From NCBI GenBank assembly GCA_964404745.1, contig CAYOLG010000001.1:132415-196414 (forward strand): DNA of 64,000 nt. Reading direction: 5' to 3'. Of this stretch, positions 43,562 to 52,861 are shown piece by piece. The stretch comes from Pelagisphaera sp964404745. Lineage in GTDB: Bacteria > Verrucomicrobiota > Verrucomicrobiia > Opitutales > Opitutaceae. Below the pieces are notes generated by a model. It was given only the letters and a program-made list of their open reading frames with translations. It searched no databases and was not told the DNA's origin. The translations under genes were made by a program, and so were the position numbers. Each line of letters opens with the position of its first letter. Position 1 is the first letter of the stretch.

Positions 43562-45163
43562 ATGGTGCTAAATAGTGTAAATGCCTTAATCGTAGAGCCA
43601 GATTCGACTCGGGCTAGACGTCTGGCGGACTTGCTGGAAGGCATAGAAGACATCGATATTCATTGTTTGGTGGTCCATTCTCTGGCGATCGCTCGCAAGC
43701 GTTTAGCGGAGAATTCCATCGGTATTGTCCTGACTGGTCTGGAGATGATCGACGCAAGGGGCTTGGACTCCCTCGTGGCGATGAATCCAGATCGCAACCG
43801 GATACCGGTAATCGCGATCGTGGAGGGATCAGAACCAGACGTTGTATTAGATGCAGTCAGAAGCCTTTCGGACGATTGCCTTTTTTGGTGCGATTTGGAA
43901 GAGGAAATGGTTCGGCATTCCGTGTACTATGCTCTGGAGCGAAAAGCTATGTTACAGCAAATAAGGAGTCGTCCAATAGAAGAGTCGAATGGCGAATTTC
44001 AGATAGTACTCGATAAGATACGGGACGCGATTTTCGTAGTTGGGCGACAGGATGGAGTTTTATTGTATTCAAACTTTAGGGCCAAAGAATGGTTTGGAGC
44101 CAACGTGGGGGAGGCTCTCGAGGACGTGCTAGAATACGGTTTGCTAGAGTCGGATGAAGTGGAGATGGAGATCACCACGCGCTATCCGTCGGTCCCGAGG
44201 GTGACCTTGCGGTCAGAAACTGTCAATTGGAGTGGAAGCGATGCTTGCCTGATTTCCTTGCGGGAGATTTCCAAACAAAAGAGGGCGGAAGATGCGTTTC
44301 TGGTCTCGCAGCGAAAATTGGAGCTAATCCAGTCGGGGGCTGGTTGCTGGATTTGGAACGCGACGACTAAAGAATTATTTCTATCGGAATCGATTTCTGG
44401 AAGCTTGGGGTACTGTGTAGAGATCGGGAGTCATACAGCCAGACCGCTCGAATCGCTGGTGCATCCGGATGATAAAGAAAAGGCGGAATCCTTTTTTGGA
44501 AGACTGAAAGGACGTCTTTCTCGCGACGAGGAAGTAGATTTTAGAATACGTTGCGCGGACGACTTGTTCGTTAGCATTGTCGTTAGAGGCGGGACGGAGT
44601 TAATAGGTATCGCTCTTGGGCATTTCGTGGGGGCAGCTTTTCGAACGGATGAAAAGCGCGAGGCCTATTTAAACGCGGAGGTCTTCGATTCCTCGGAGCA
44701 AGTGCCTTCTGAAGAGACCGAAGCCAACAATAGCGAATCGCTGAAACCGGGAAGGATTGCTTTGATAGTCGATGACGAAGAGGTTCTACGAAAGGCTTTG
44801 CAAACGATACTAGGTTCATACGGCTACGAAACCGTGCTCGCTGAAGACGGGTTAGAGGGAATTCGGGAGTATGAGCGAAATGCCGATAGAATCGAAGTAG
44901 TGATTCTCGACGTGAACATGCCGAGAGTCGATGGAGGCAAGGTGTTTGAACGAATTCGATCAGATGGGAACTTTATTCCTATTATAATGACGAGCGGAAA
45001 CGATGACCGCCAAGCATTGCCGTTCAAAGATGGAGACAAAGAGAATTGCGACTTTCTGCTCAAGCCATTCGGCTTGGATGAAGTAAAGCGAGTATTGGAT
45101 CGCTTTTTCGAGAAGACAGATAGATTGAATCGCTCTGGAAAGAGCCCATCAAACGGTTTGTAA
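43562..45163 (+). CDS. Receiver-like / PAS / PAS / receiver signalling protein
   Basis: A 533-residue signalling protein without a kinase or DNA-binding output. Residues 1-125 look like a receiver fold, but the phosphate-acceptor position is lost (IGIVLTGLEMIDARG). A PAS-like part (about 145-240, IRDAIFVVGRQDGVLLYSN) and a PAS_3-like part (about 250-350, GAGCWIWNATTKELF, LVHPDDKEKAESFFG) follow. The C-terminal receiver (398-515) is intact: acidic VDDEE, phospho-acceptor Asp450 in VVILDVNMPRVDG, IIMTSG and the Lys in LLKPF. It probably takes phosphate from an unlinked hybrid or partner kinase. Confidence 0.78.
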   Translation: MVLNSVNALIVEPDSTRARRLADLLEGIEDIDIHCLVVHSLAIARKRLAENSIGIVLTGLEMIDARGLDSLVAMNPDRNRIPVIAIVEGSEPDVVLDAVRSLSDDCLFWCDLEEEMVRHSVYYALERKAMLQQIRSRPIEESNGEFQIVLDKIRDAIFVVGRQDGVLLYSNFRAKEWFGANVGEALEDVLEYGLLESDEVEMEITTRYPSVPRVTLRSETVNWSGSDACLISLREISKQKRAEDAFLVSQRKLELIQSGAGCWIWNATTKELFLSESISGSLGYCVEIGSHTARPLESLVHPDDKEKAESFFGRLKGRLSRDEEVDFRIRCADDLFVSIVVRGGTELIGIALGHFVGAAFRTDEKREAYLNAEVFDSSEQVPSEETEANNSESLKPGRIALIVDDEEVLRKALQTILGSYGYETVLAEDGLEGIREYERNADRIEVVILDVNMPRVDGGKVFERIRSDGNFIPIIMTSGNDDRQALPFKDGDKENCDFLLKPFGLDEVKRVLDRFFEKTDRLNRSGKSPSNGL

Positions 45164-45164
45164 G

Positions 45165-46439
45165 CTAGATAAACATCATAGCTGGCTGTTCGATAATCCT
45201 TTTGATAGCGTGTAGGTACTGGGCGCCGACAACTCCATCTACGACGCGATGATCGCAGCTTAGCCCGATGTTCATTATGTGAGCTGCTTCTATGCTGCCA
45301 CTGTCTCGTACGACGGGCCGGGTGATGCTAGCGCCAACCGAAAGAATGCCAGCATTGGGCGTGTTGATGATTCCATAGAATCCTTTCACCCCAAACATGC
45401 CCAGATTAGTTACCGTGAAGGTGCTATTAGACATCTCGTTCGGAGATAGCTTTTTGGATCGAGCTTTGTCTATCAGCTCTTTCGCCTCGGTAGCGATGGC
45501 AGTAATGGACTTGGCATCGGCATTTCTAATAACGGGTGTCAAGAGGCCGTCTTCGATGGCAACGCCGAAGGCAATGTCGACTGTAGGATGCTGGCGAATC
45601 GTCCTGCCTTCCCATGATCGATTCATGGCGGGTACGCGTCGCAGGGCTTCAGTTGCTGCCTTGAGCAGGAAGTCGTTGACAGAAATCTTGAGTTCCGGTT
45701 GCCCGTTGCCTGTTTCAGCGAGCTCGGTATTCAGCTGTTTCCTCAGTTCGAGGAGCGGGCCCACTTCTATCTCGGTTTCGAGGTAGAAATGCGGAGCGTT
45801 GTTCTTGCTCTCCTGTAATCGCTTGGCGATTACGGACCTCATTTGAGAAACGGGAATTTCCTCAGCCACGGCTATGCCGGGACCTTTTGAAACGATATCG
45901 GCTCCTCGGTCAACGCTTGGGCCAGTGGATTCCGCTCCCAATACGTCCTTTTTAACGATTCGGCCGTTGGGCCCTGTTCCGGTAATCGTCGCCAGATCGA
46001 TGCCCTTTTGCTCGGCCAGCTTTCGGGCTAAAGGCGATGCCTTGATTCGACTCGAATCCGTTTTACTGGTAACCGTTACCCTAGGTTCTTGAGTGTTTTC
46101 CAGAGATTGCGGGTTGCCGGTTGGCGATTCCTCTTTGGAATCGCAATCTGAAGGGGCAGGGGCGGCAAGATCGCTTGATTCGGCCGCCTCGTAGGTCTCG
46201 CCCTCTTCACCGATAGCGGCGATGGGAGATCCCACCGGTACTTGCGATCCGGTGGCTGCTATCTGCTTGATCAGAATTCCGTCATCAAAGGCTTCCAACT
46301 CCATCGTAGCCTTGTCCGTTTCGATTTCCGCGATGACATCGCCCGATTCGATCCGGTCGCCTTCGTTCTTCAGCCAGGTCGCGACAGTCCCCTCGGTCAT
46401 GGTGTCGCTCAGTTTGGGCATGTCGATAATGGTGGCCAT
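45165..46439 (-). CDS. pdhC: Dihydrolipoamide acetyltransferase, E2 of pyruvate dehydrogenase
   Basis: Core of the pyruvate dehydrogenase complex. The 424 residues hold one lipoyl domain (Lys43 in EIETDKATMELE), a linker and a peripheral-subunit-binding domain (about residues 130-165, KASPLARKLAEQKGID). The catalytic domain ends in SCDHRVVDGVVGAQYLHAIK with the active-site His and Asp. One lipoyl domain plus the PDH-type E1 genes upstream favours pyruvate over 2-oxoglutarate. No E3 (lpd) gene follows; a convergent signalling gene does. Confidence 0.92.
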   Translation of the reverse strand: MATIIDMPKLSDTMTEGTVATWLKNEGDRIESGDVIAEIETDKATMELEAFDDGILIKQIAATGSQVPVGSPIAAIGEEGETYEAAESSDLAAPAPSDCDSKEESPTGNPQSLENTQEPRVTVTSKTDSSRIKASPLARKLAEQKGIDLATITGTGPNGRIVKKDVLGAESTGPSVDRGADIVSKGPGIAVAEEIPVSQMRSVIAKRLQESKNNAPHFYLETEIEVGPLLELRKQLNTELAETGNGQPELKISVNDFLLKAATEALRRVPAMNRSWEGRTIRQHPTVDIAFGVAIEDGLLTPVIRNADAKSITAIATEAKELIDKARSKKLSPNEMSNSTFTVTNLGMFGVKGFYGIINTPNAGILSVGASITRPVVRDSGSIEAAHIMNIGLSCDHRVVDGVVGAQYLHAIKRIIEQPAMMFI

Positions 46440-46488
46440 AGCTTCTGATATTTTATTCGGTGATTAGCGTTTAGCGTAGAGTCGTCGC

Positions 46489-47463
46489 TCAGCAGATTTC
46501 CAAAGCCTTTTTGACGACCACATCGGCTTTGGGCAGTTGTATTTTTTCCAATGGTGGGCTGTAGATTGCGGGAGCGTCTAGCGCGGAGATTCTTTGAATG
46601 GGGGCGTCGAGGTAGTCGAAAGCCTGGTATTGAATAAGGTGGGAAATCTGAGAGCCAACTCCGCAGAAGGGTTTGTTTTCCTCTACCAGTACTGCCCGAT
46701 TCGTCTTTTTGACCGAATTCACTATGGTTTCCTCGTCCAGCGGGCGTATGGATCTCAAGTCAACGACATCGGCTTCAATTCCGTGCTTGGAACTGAGAAT
46801 TTCCGCGGCTTCGAGGCAAACTAGAACAGAAGGCCCATGGGCAATTAGGGACAAATCGGAACCTTCGCGTTTTATATCCGCTTTCCCGAGAGGCACGACA
46901 TAATCGTCATCGGGGACTTCTCCCTTGTTATTGTACATGATAGTGCTTTCCATCACGTAAACAGGGTCATTGTCCCGAATGGCTGATTTCAACAATCCCT
47001 TGGCATCGTATGGAGAAGATGGGCACACGACTTTCAACCCTGGCGTATTAGCGATAAAATTCTCCGGAGTATGGGAGTGCGTAGCGCCTACGCCTGTCCC
47101 TCCGTTGGCGGGTCCCCTAATGACGATAGGTACGTTGATTAGACCCCCTGACATATAGCGAACGCTGGCCGCATTATTGATGATTTGGTCCCATGCGACG
47201 TAGGCGAAACTCCAGAACATCAGCTCCATGACTGGGCGGATGCCCAACATCGAAGCCCCAATTCCCATTCCAATAAACCCGGCTTCACTAATAGGAGCAT
47301 CGACGATTCGTTTGGGGCCGAATTTTTCAAGGAGCCCCTCGGTTACTTTGTACGCTCCATTGTATTGGGCGACCTCTTCGCCGATTATGACGACATTCTC
47401 GTCTCTTTCGAGCTCGTCGATCATGGCATCTTTGAGGGCTTGGCGGTAGGTGATTTCTGGCAT
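46489..47463 (-). CDS. pdhB: Pyruvate dehydrogenase E1 component, beta subunit
   Basis: Beta chain of the heterotetrameric thiamine-diphosphate E1. The 324 residues show MPEITYRQALKDAMIDEL, IGEEVAQYNGAYKVTEGL, DAPISEAGFIGMGIGASMLG and the C-terminal transketolase domain (PSVLVCLEAAEIL, VEENKPFCGVGSQISHL). It lies 49 bp upstream of pdhC and 58 bp after pdhA on the same strand, so the three are probably one transcript. Confidence 0.94.
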   Translation of the reverse strand: MPEITYRQALKDAMIDELERDENVVIIGEEVAQYNGAYKVTEGLLEKFGPKRIVDAPISEAGFIGMGIGASMLGIRPVMELMFWSFAYVAWDQIINNAASVRYMSGGLINVPIVIRGPANGGTGVGATHSHTPENFIANTPGLKVVCPSSPYDAKGLLKSAIRDNDPVYVMESTIMYNNKGEVPDDDYVVPLGKADIKREGSDLSLIAHGPSVLVCLEAAEILSSKHGIEADVVDLRSIRPLDEETIVNSVKKTNRAVLVEENKPFCGVGSQISHLIQYQAFDYLDAPIQRISALDAPAIYSPPLEKIQLPKADVVVKKALEIC

Positions 47464-47521
47464 GAAAAATTACTTTGTAGAAAGTTACCGGTATTTAATT
47501 TACGACGACTAATGGGAGGAT

Positions 47522-48637
47522 TCAATCGTTGAAGAATATTCTTCCGCACGATGCCTTTTTGTCGGGATTATCCTCCTCCCAGTAAACATCTTTGAGAATG
47601 TCTCCTTCCTCTGGAAATGAGCTCTCCTCTGCGAATTTAGCCGACGCTTCGGCTTCCGCTTTGGCCGCTTGATCGACTTCCTTGGCCCCTTCTTCGTCCA
47701 GTATCTTGGATTCGATTAAGTAGTCCTTGAACAGCGCCACGGGATCGTGGTTTTTGCGATAGTCCTCGATTTCCTCTTTGGTCCGGTATTTCTTGTGATT
47801 GGCGTCTGCAATTGAATGCCCTTGATACCGGTAGGTGTGGATCTCCAGCAGGGATGGCCGGGATTCCGTTTTGGCAAGATCCATTGCGGCTTTGACACCC
47901 TCTCTTACATCGAAAATCGACTCTCCATTAATCTGGGCCCAATTCATTTTGTACCCCTCTGCTCTGGCCGCAATCCCGGCGTCAGGGTGGGCGCTTGATC
48001 TGGCCTGCGAAGTGCCCATGGAGTATCCATTGTTTTCGACAATGTAAATCACGGGAAGATCCCAGAGAGCAGCGAGATTCAAAGATTCGTGGAAAGCTCC
48101 CTGGTTGATGGCCCCGTCTCCCAAGAAACAAAGGGCGCATCCCTTGATGCCTTTGTACTTGAGAGCGTAGGCTAGCCCTGCTCCCAAGGGAGTTTGCCCG
48201 CCAACGATTCCGTGTCCGCCCCAATAGCGTTTGGAAGGATCGAAGTAGTGCATTGATCCACCCTTGCCCTTGGAGCAGCCCGTGGCTTTTCCATAGAGCT
48301 CGGCCATGCATTGGTCCATTCCCATTCCGACGGCTAAAGCGTGTCCATGATCTCGATACGCAGTTATAATGTGGTCGTTCTCTTCCATCAAGGATACGCA
48401 ACCGACGGCGATGGATTCCTGACCAATGTAAAGGTGAAGAAAGCCGGCTATTTTTCCTTGCTGGTAGGCTCTGAGTGACCGTTCCTCGAAGCGTCGAATT
48501 CTTACCATATCCCGATAAAAGCTAATAAGCTGATCTTGAGTAAGATCCGCGTTCACGGGCGATTTGGCTTCGCTCGATAGGTCTGCCTTTTCCGGTTTCT
48601 GGCGCGAGCTGGTCGGTTGAGCTGTCGTTTTGGTCAC
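47522..48637 (-). CDS. pdhA: Pyruvate dehydrogenase E1 component, alpha subunit
   Basis: Alpha chain of E1, which decarboxylates pyruvate on thiamine diphosphate. The TPP motif GDGAINQGAFHESLNLAALW and the downstream NNGYSMGT are intact, as is SLLEIHTYRYQGHSIAD with its regulatory-loop region. The N-terminal MVRIRRFEERSLRAYQ is typical. The start is uncertain: GTG at 48637 gives a 371-residue protein with an Ala/Lys/Ser-rich lead and avoids the upstream gene. ATG 48739 or 48811 would overlap the Nudix gene. Confidence 0.9.
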   Translation of the reverse strand: MTKTTAQPTSSRQKPEKADLSSEAKSPVNADLTQDQLISFYRDMVRIRRFEERSLRAYQQGKIAGFLHLYIGQESIAVGCVSLMEENDHIITAYRDHGHALAVGMGMDQCMAELYGKATGCSKGKGGSMHYFDPSKRYWGGHGIVGGQTPLGAGLAYALKYKGIKGCALCFLGDGAINQGAFHESLNLAALWDLPVIYIVENNGYSMGTSQARSSAHPDAGIAARAEGYKMNWAQINGESIFDVREGVKAAMDLAKTESRPSLLEIHTYRYQGHSIADANHKKYRTKEEIEDYRKNHDPVALFKDYLIESKILDEEGAKEVDQAAKAEAEASAKFAEESSFPEEGDILKDVYWEEDNPDKKASCGRIFFND

Positions 48638-48708
48638 TTTGCGAGCTTTTGGTTGTTTGGAATGCGGGGAGACTGTTTGGAAATTTCCGGATTGATCAAG
48701 GCCATAGA

Positions 48709-49248
48709 TCAGTGGGCTGTCCTGATTTCGGGAGCGCATTGCTGGGCGGAAGGGGAATCTGGCCCTATTACCTGCTCGTAGACGATATCCAGTGGCTTGC
48801 CCGGCGAGCAATCGGCTCGAACAGCGACGAATCCGTACCTGTGTTTATCGTAGATGTTCCAGAGGCAATGCCGGTCAGTTTCGGGTATCTCGAGTGAATC
48901 GATTTCCTGACGCGTAAAGAAGGAGAATTGGCCCTCGTCGATAGGGCTAGGCAATTTTTCAATGGGTTTCGAGCAGCTGAAAAGGAACATCAGCCAATGT
49001 CCCGATCCTTCGTAGGCTTTTTCTGAGATCATGCAGAAAAGATGCATTTGAGAGCACTTGACGTTTAGGCCGATTTCTTCTCTGGTCTCGCGGGTAGCGC
49101 ATTCGTGCGGTGATTCTCCCGATTGCATGTCCAGTTTGCCGCCAATCGGACTCCAAAGCCCTTTGTTGGGGGCCTTATTTCTTTGAAGCATCAATAATTT
49201 ACCGTCTGAGTTCTGAACGAAAACGAGGACACTGATCTTGTATTGCAT
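48709..49248 (-). CDS. Nudix hydrolase
   Basis: Hydrolase of nucleoside diphosphates linked to another moiety, substrate unknown. From ATG 49248 (MQYKISVLVFVQNSDGKLLM) it has about 179 residues. The Nudix box is recognisable as GGKLDMQSGESPHECATRET then REEIGL. One extra residue lies between the first Gly and the Glu, while the metal-binding REXXEE core is intact. A GTG at 49278 is a less likely start. It lies directly upstream of pdhA on the same strand. Confidence 0.82.
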   Translation of the reverse strand: MQYKISVLVFVQNSDGKLLMLQRNKAPNKGLWSPIGGKLDMQSGESPHECATRETREEIGLNVKCSQMHLFCMISEKAYEGSGHWLMFLFSCSKPIEKLPSPIDEGQFSFFTRQEIDSLEIPETDRHCLWNIYDKHRYGFVAVRADCSPGKPLDIVYEQVIGPDSPSAQQCAPEIRTAH

Positions 49249-49368
49249 GGCCTTGGATAGTTTAAGGGCCTGAAACACCGCCTCGGGTCAAGGGCAATCC
49301 AAATAGCTTCGCGGAAAGCCCGGAATCAATGTCTTGCCCTAGCCTTACTATTGAATACGCTATTAAGA

Positions 49369-49965
49369 ATGTTTCAGTCATTTAGAGTGGGGGTGGCATC
49401 GGTTATAATAACGGTGCTGGCTAGCCCAGTTCTCTTGTCCTCCATCAGCCTGCGGGAGATCGAATTCAACAAGATCGATGAATTTGCGAACGAGGGAGAG
49501 TGGCTGGAATGCTCTTTGCTGCTAGAGGTGAGGAGAGATGCTAGCGATAGAGAGCGTAGACATCCTGATTACATAGACGGCATAGTGGTGAATCTCATGC
49601 TGGGTGTCGAGGTTGAGACACGATCGTCCAGTCAAGCCCAGTTCGATTTCTACAGCGCGGAAGCCAATCTGGTTTCCCTACCGGAAGGAAGGCACACAGT
49701 CCGTTTCTATCTGCCGCCCGAAATCGTGGAGCGAGACCGCATCGGTCAGCAACCACACTCGTACCTGATCCGATTAATGCGAGGAGACCGCATTTTTACA
49801 GAAGCGGTTTCTCGCGAATTGGAGCGACCGAACGTGAGAGAGAGCTTCCTCACGCGTATTGACTCGGACGCCCCGAAAAACGAAGGAATACTTCTAGCCC
49901 AGCCTCACACGCCATTTGTTCTGGCTTATCCTGACGACACGCCTTCTTTCAAGGGCGTGGATTAA
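49369..49965 (+). CDS. Amuc_1102-like pilus-like system protein
   Basis: First gene of the pilus-like locus. From ATG 49369 (MFQSFRVGVASVIITVLASP) it has 198 residues with a signal peptide or anchor, then a compact beta-rich domain (REIEFNKIDEFANEGEWLEC, QAQFDFYSAEANLVSLPEGRH-type strands, VRFYLPPEIVERD). Akkermansia Amuc_1102 has an immunoglobulin-like fold and the same place in the gene order. The link here rests on position plus overall pattern, since few residues are diagnostic. A TTG at 49351 would add six residues. Confidence 0.65.
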   Translation: MFQSFRVGVASVIITVLASPVLLSSISLREIEFNKIDEFANEGEWLECSLLLEVRRDASDRERRHPDYIDGIVVNLMLGVEVETRSSSQAQFDFYSAEANLVSLPEGRHTVRFYLPPEIVERDRIGQQPHSYLIRLMRGDRIFTEAVSRELERPNVRESFLTRIDSDAPKNEGILLAQPHTPFVLAYPDDTPSFKGVD

Positions 49966-50194
49966 GAGGAGCGGAATCCTGGGGTTTCCGAATAATCGTT
50001 TAGGCGGTAATGAGTAGCTTGTTCGGTTGATGACCATCAGAGTACCCGATCGATGGACTCTAAATTCCTGATTGGATTCAATTTCGGTATCTTTACAGGG
50101 TTTTCCTATTTAGACATTAGGTAATAACTCTCGTCTGTCAGGAGATTTTTCTTGTGCCGACTGGTAATCTTCAAAAAATAGTAAACTCTGAATA

Positions 50195-51889
50195 ATGGGA
50201 TCCCCTCAATACCTTGTTGTAAGTTGTGGCTCGAGTCAGTTGTCAGCGGTTCACCTGTCGATGAATTCGAGTGGCCGCTGCGAGCTATTGAACTATTGGA
50301 GGAAAGAAATGGATCACGCTCTGAGCGATCCTCTCCTATGGCTCAAGGCAGCATCTCAATCTTTAGGCGAAATTCGCGCTAGGTTTAAGGGCGATATGCC
50401 AGTTGGTTATGCTCTTCCTGGCAATTTGGTCCTTTCGAAGTATCTGAAAATCCCCCATTCGCCGAAAAAGAAGCGGGAAAAGATCGTCGCTTTTGAAGCG
50501 AGGCAAAACATCCCGTATTCGATTGGAGAGGTTGCTTGGGATGACCAGCTTATTGACGAGGATGACTTGGACTTCGAGACGCTGATTGCCGCTTCCAAGA
50601 CTGAGCTCGTGGAGTCGCTGTCCCTGTATGGTAAGCAGGCCAAGATGGATCCGGACGTTATTTCGCCGAGCTTTATCGGATTGATCAATGCCTATCGGTT
50701 CAACGAAACGCAATCGAATGGCTGTGTCTTGCTTCTCTCGATTGGGGCCAAGTCGACTGATGTCGTTTTTATCGATGGGGCGAAGTTCTATTCGAGAAAC
50801 GTATCCATTGGCGGTAATTCGATAACGCAAGAATTGGCGAGCAGTTTGGGCTTGCCCTTCGAGGAAGCTGAAAAGATCAAGCGCCTATCGATCATAGAAG
50901 ATCCCGTTCCAATGGGAGAGTACGCCGCTTTTAGAGAAGCGAGTAGCGCTTTCCTGAAGCGGCTGAACACCGAGATTAGCCGAACGTTAGCGATTTACAA
51001 AAATCATGGATACGAAAACGATCCTACCCGTTGTTTGATCACTGGAGGTGGATCCGTTTTGCCAGATTTGGAAAGAAATCTATCCAGTCGCCTGGGCGTA
51101 CCGGTTAGTCGATTCGATCCCCTCAAGGAAATTCGGGTTTCGGAAGATTGCTCGTCGGAATCGCTCCTTCTTGACAAGGCGTTTCTAGCTGAAGCAATTG
51201 GCGTGGGGATTGGAAGGTTTCTTCCGGATTCAACCCAGATTAATTTATTGCCCAGAAGCATTCTATGGCAGCGCCGATTTAAGAGACAACAGCCATACTA
51301 TTTGGTGGCGGGTCTCGTTGCTTGTGCCGCCATCGCCTTGCCGCTGGTGAATTCGAAAATAGCGATACAGCGTTATGAGCAGGAGATTCAGAACCTGGAT
51401 ACCAAATTAATCCCGCTAAAGAACCTAAACAACGATATTATTCGCCGAACGGAGGAGATCGAGAAGATCGAAAGTCTCATCGAGGAAACCCATGTGGTTG
51501 CAGACGCCCGTTCTAATTGGATTCGGTTTTTGAATGACATTCAGGAAAGGATGGCGAAAGTCGAAGACGTTTGGCTGGATCGCATCGAGGTAGTCCGGCC
51601 CAAAACTGAGTTGGCGTCGTCTTCGAACCGATTTAGCGGTACGCGAAACGAGAGTGCCGCGAATGCCGAGCCGAGGATCCGTTTGAGGCTTGAGGGCCGG
51701 TTGTTGGATGTGGCTAACCCCTTGTCGACGGTGAGCCAGGAATCGAATCGCCGCGTATCCGCTCTCCTTAGCAGTTTCAGCGACTCGCGTTTCGTCGAGA
51801 GGTTGGAGGACGAGCGGTTTGACAACAACGTGCCGGGGATATTGAAGTTTAATTTTACGCTAGTGGTGGATTCCGCTCAGCTTCTGTAG
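50195..51889 (+). CDS. PilM-PilN fusion, Amuc_1101-like pilus complex protein
   Basis: A 564-residue protein joining two type IV pilus inner-membrane parts. Residues 1-345 are a PilM/FtsA-type actin-like ATPase (VVSCGSSQLSAVHL, GCVLLLSIGAKSTDVVFIDG, RCLITGGGSVLPDLE). At about 349 the PilN hallmark INLLP appears, followed by a membrane helix (about 368-388), a coiled coil and a PilN-like periplasmic domain. In other bacteria PilM and PilN are separate proteins bound through the PilN INLLP tail. Fusion would make the contact permanent. It begins 229 bp after the Amuc_1102-like gene. Confidence 0.85.
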   Translation: MGSPQYLVVSCGSSQLSAVHLSMNSSGRCELLNYWRKEMDHALSDPLLWLKAASQSLGEIRARFKGDMPVGYALPGNLVLSKYLKIPHSPKKKREKIVAFEARQNIPYSIGEVAWDDQLIDEDDLDFETLIAASKTELVESLSLYGKQAKMDPDVISPSFIGLINAYRFNETQSNGCVLLLSIGAKSTDVVFIDGAKFYSRNVSIGGNSITQELASSLGLPFEEAEKIKRLSIIEDPVPMGEYAAFREASSAFLKRLNTEISRTLAIYKNHGYENDPTRCLITGGGSVLPDLERNLSSRLGVPVSRFDPLKEIRVSEDCSSESLLLDKAFLAEAIGVGIGRFLPDSTQINLLPRSILWQRRFKRQQPYYLVAGLVACAAIALPLVNSKIAIQRYEQEIQNLDTKLIPLKNLNNDIIRRTEEIEKIESLIEETHVVADARSNWIRFLNDIQERMAKVEDVWLDRIEVVRPKTELASSSNRFSGTRNESAANAEPRIRLRLEGRLLDVANPLSTVSQESNRRVSALLSSFSDSRFVERLEDERFDNNVPGILKFNFTLVVDSAQLL

Positions 51890-51895
51890 CGCGTT

Positions 51896-52861
51896 ATGAA
51901 TTGGATGAAGCGAAACCCTTTCTTCTATCTGATGCTTGGCTTGCTGCTGGCGATCGCCCTTCTTGGAGTATTCCACACATCGATGGACGCGGAAAGGCTC
52001 GCTGAGCTAAAGCTCGAACACGAGCAAAAGAATAAGGAGCTTTCGCTCTTCATAAAGCGATCGCCATCCCCAACCAAAGCGAATCTAGCGTTATTGGAGA
52101 GGAACCTGCAGCAGTTAAAACAGGAGTTCGAGACTTCGAAGACCACTCTGAATCTGAGTACTTATGATCGTGAGCTCTTTTTCGGCAGCCCTCCTCGGGA
52201 CAGTAATGCCGCCTTCTTCATGATCGCCAGGCTTGTTGAAGACTCGAGGCGCCTGGCTCAGAGCTCGGATATTCTATTCGAAGAAGGCTATCGATTCGGC
52301 TTCAGCGCTTACGAAAACGTCGGACCCTCTATCGAGACCATACCTCTGGTACACAAGCAGGCTAAAATTATGGAAGCCCTGCTTCAGGCCTTGGTAGATG
52401 CCGGAATTAGCGAACTCGTATCGGTAGAGCGTGAAAATCCGGCTGATTTGGGTTCGGCAGACAGCCGGGAAGCCCGGGATTCCGATTATTTCCGAGTGCC
52501 AGGAGAGAGCTTCATCCGGTCGACCGAGGCTTTCGAATCGCTCGCATTCCGATTGGCATTTAAAGGGCAGTCCCACTCGATGAGAAGCTTCCTGAATCGC
52601 GTTAATGGATCGTCCCTGCCCTTTACCATCAGCCAGATCGAAGTTCAGTTGGAAAGTGAATCAGGATCCATCGACAAGAGGAGCGTCTTGCTAGAGAATC
52701 CCTTCTTCGCGCCCGAGACTGCCTCGGAGGGAAGTTCGGCATTGCAAGTCCCCATCATTTCAGAAAATGAGTCCAGGTTTGTTGTGATTGTGGAGTTTAT
52801 CGAGTTGAGAGACGGTGTTTTGGCTGACGATGGGTCAGAGGAGGGGGGAGGAAATGTTTAG
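51896..52861 (+). CDS. Amuc_1100-like PilO-type pilus protein
   Basis: A 321-residue bitopic protein: a short cytoplasmic MNWMKRNP, one membrane helix (about residues 9-27), a coiled coil (about 32-85), then a two-part alpha/beta periplasmic region. Length, layout and segments such as MEALLQALVDAGISELVSVERE and FRLAFKGQSHSMRSFLNRVN parallel Akkermansia Amuc_1100 (317 residues), the protein reported to signal through TLR2. The fold is PilO-like. It starts 6 bp after the PilM-PilN gene and overlaps the next gene by 8 bases. Confidence 0.82.
   Translation: MNWMKRNPFFYLMLGLLLAIALLGVFHTSMDAERLAELKLEHEQKNKELSLFIKRSPSPTKANLALLERNLQQLKQEFETSKTTLNLSTYDRELFFGSPPRDSNAAFFMIARLVEDSRRLAQSSDILFEEGYRFGFSAYENVGPSIETIPLVHKQAKIMEALLQALVDAGISELVSVERENPADLGSADSREARDSDYFRVPGESFIRSTEAFESLAFRLAFKGQSHSMRSFLNRVNGSSLPFTISQIEVQLESESGSIDKRSVLLENPFFAPETASEGSSALQVPIISENESRFVVIVEFIELRDGVLADDGSEEGGGNV

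Noticed and set aside
48638..48811. N-terminal extension of pdhA
   Set aside because: It overlaps the Nudix gene and reads as low-similarity sequence; the GTG at 48637 gives a typical N-terminal lead.
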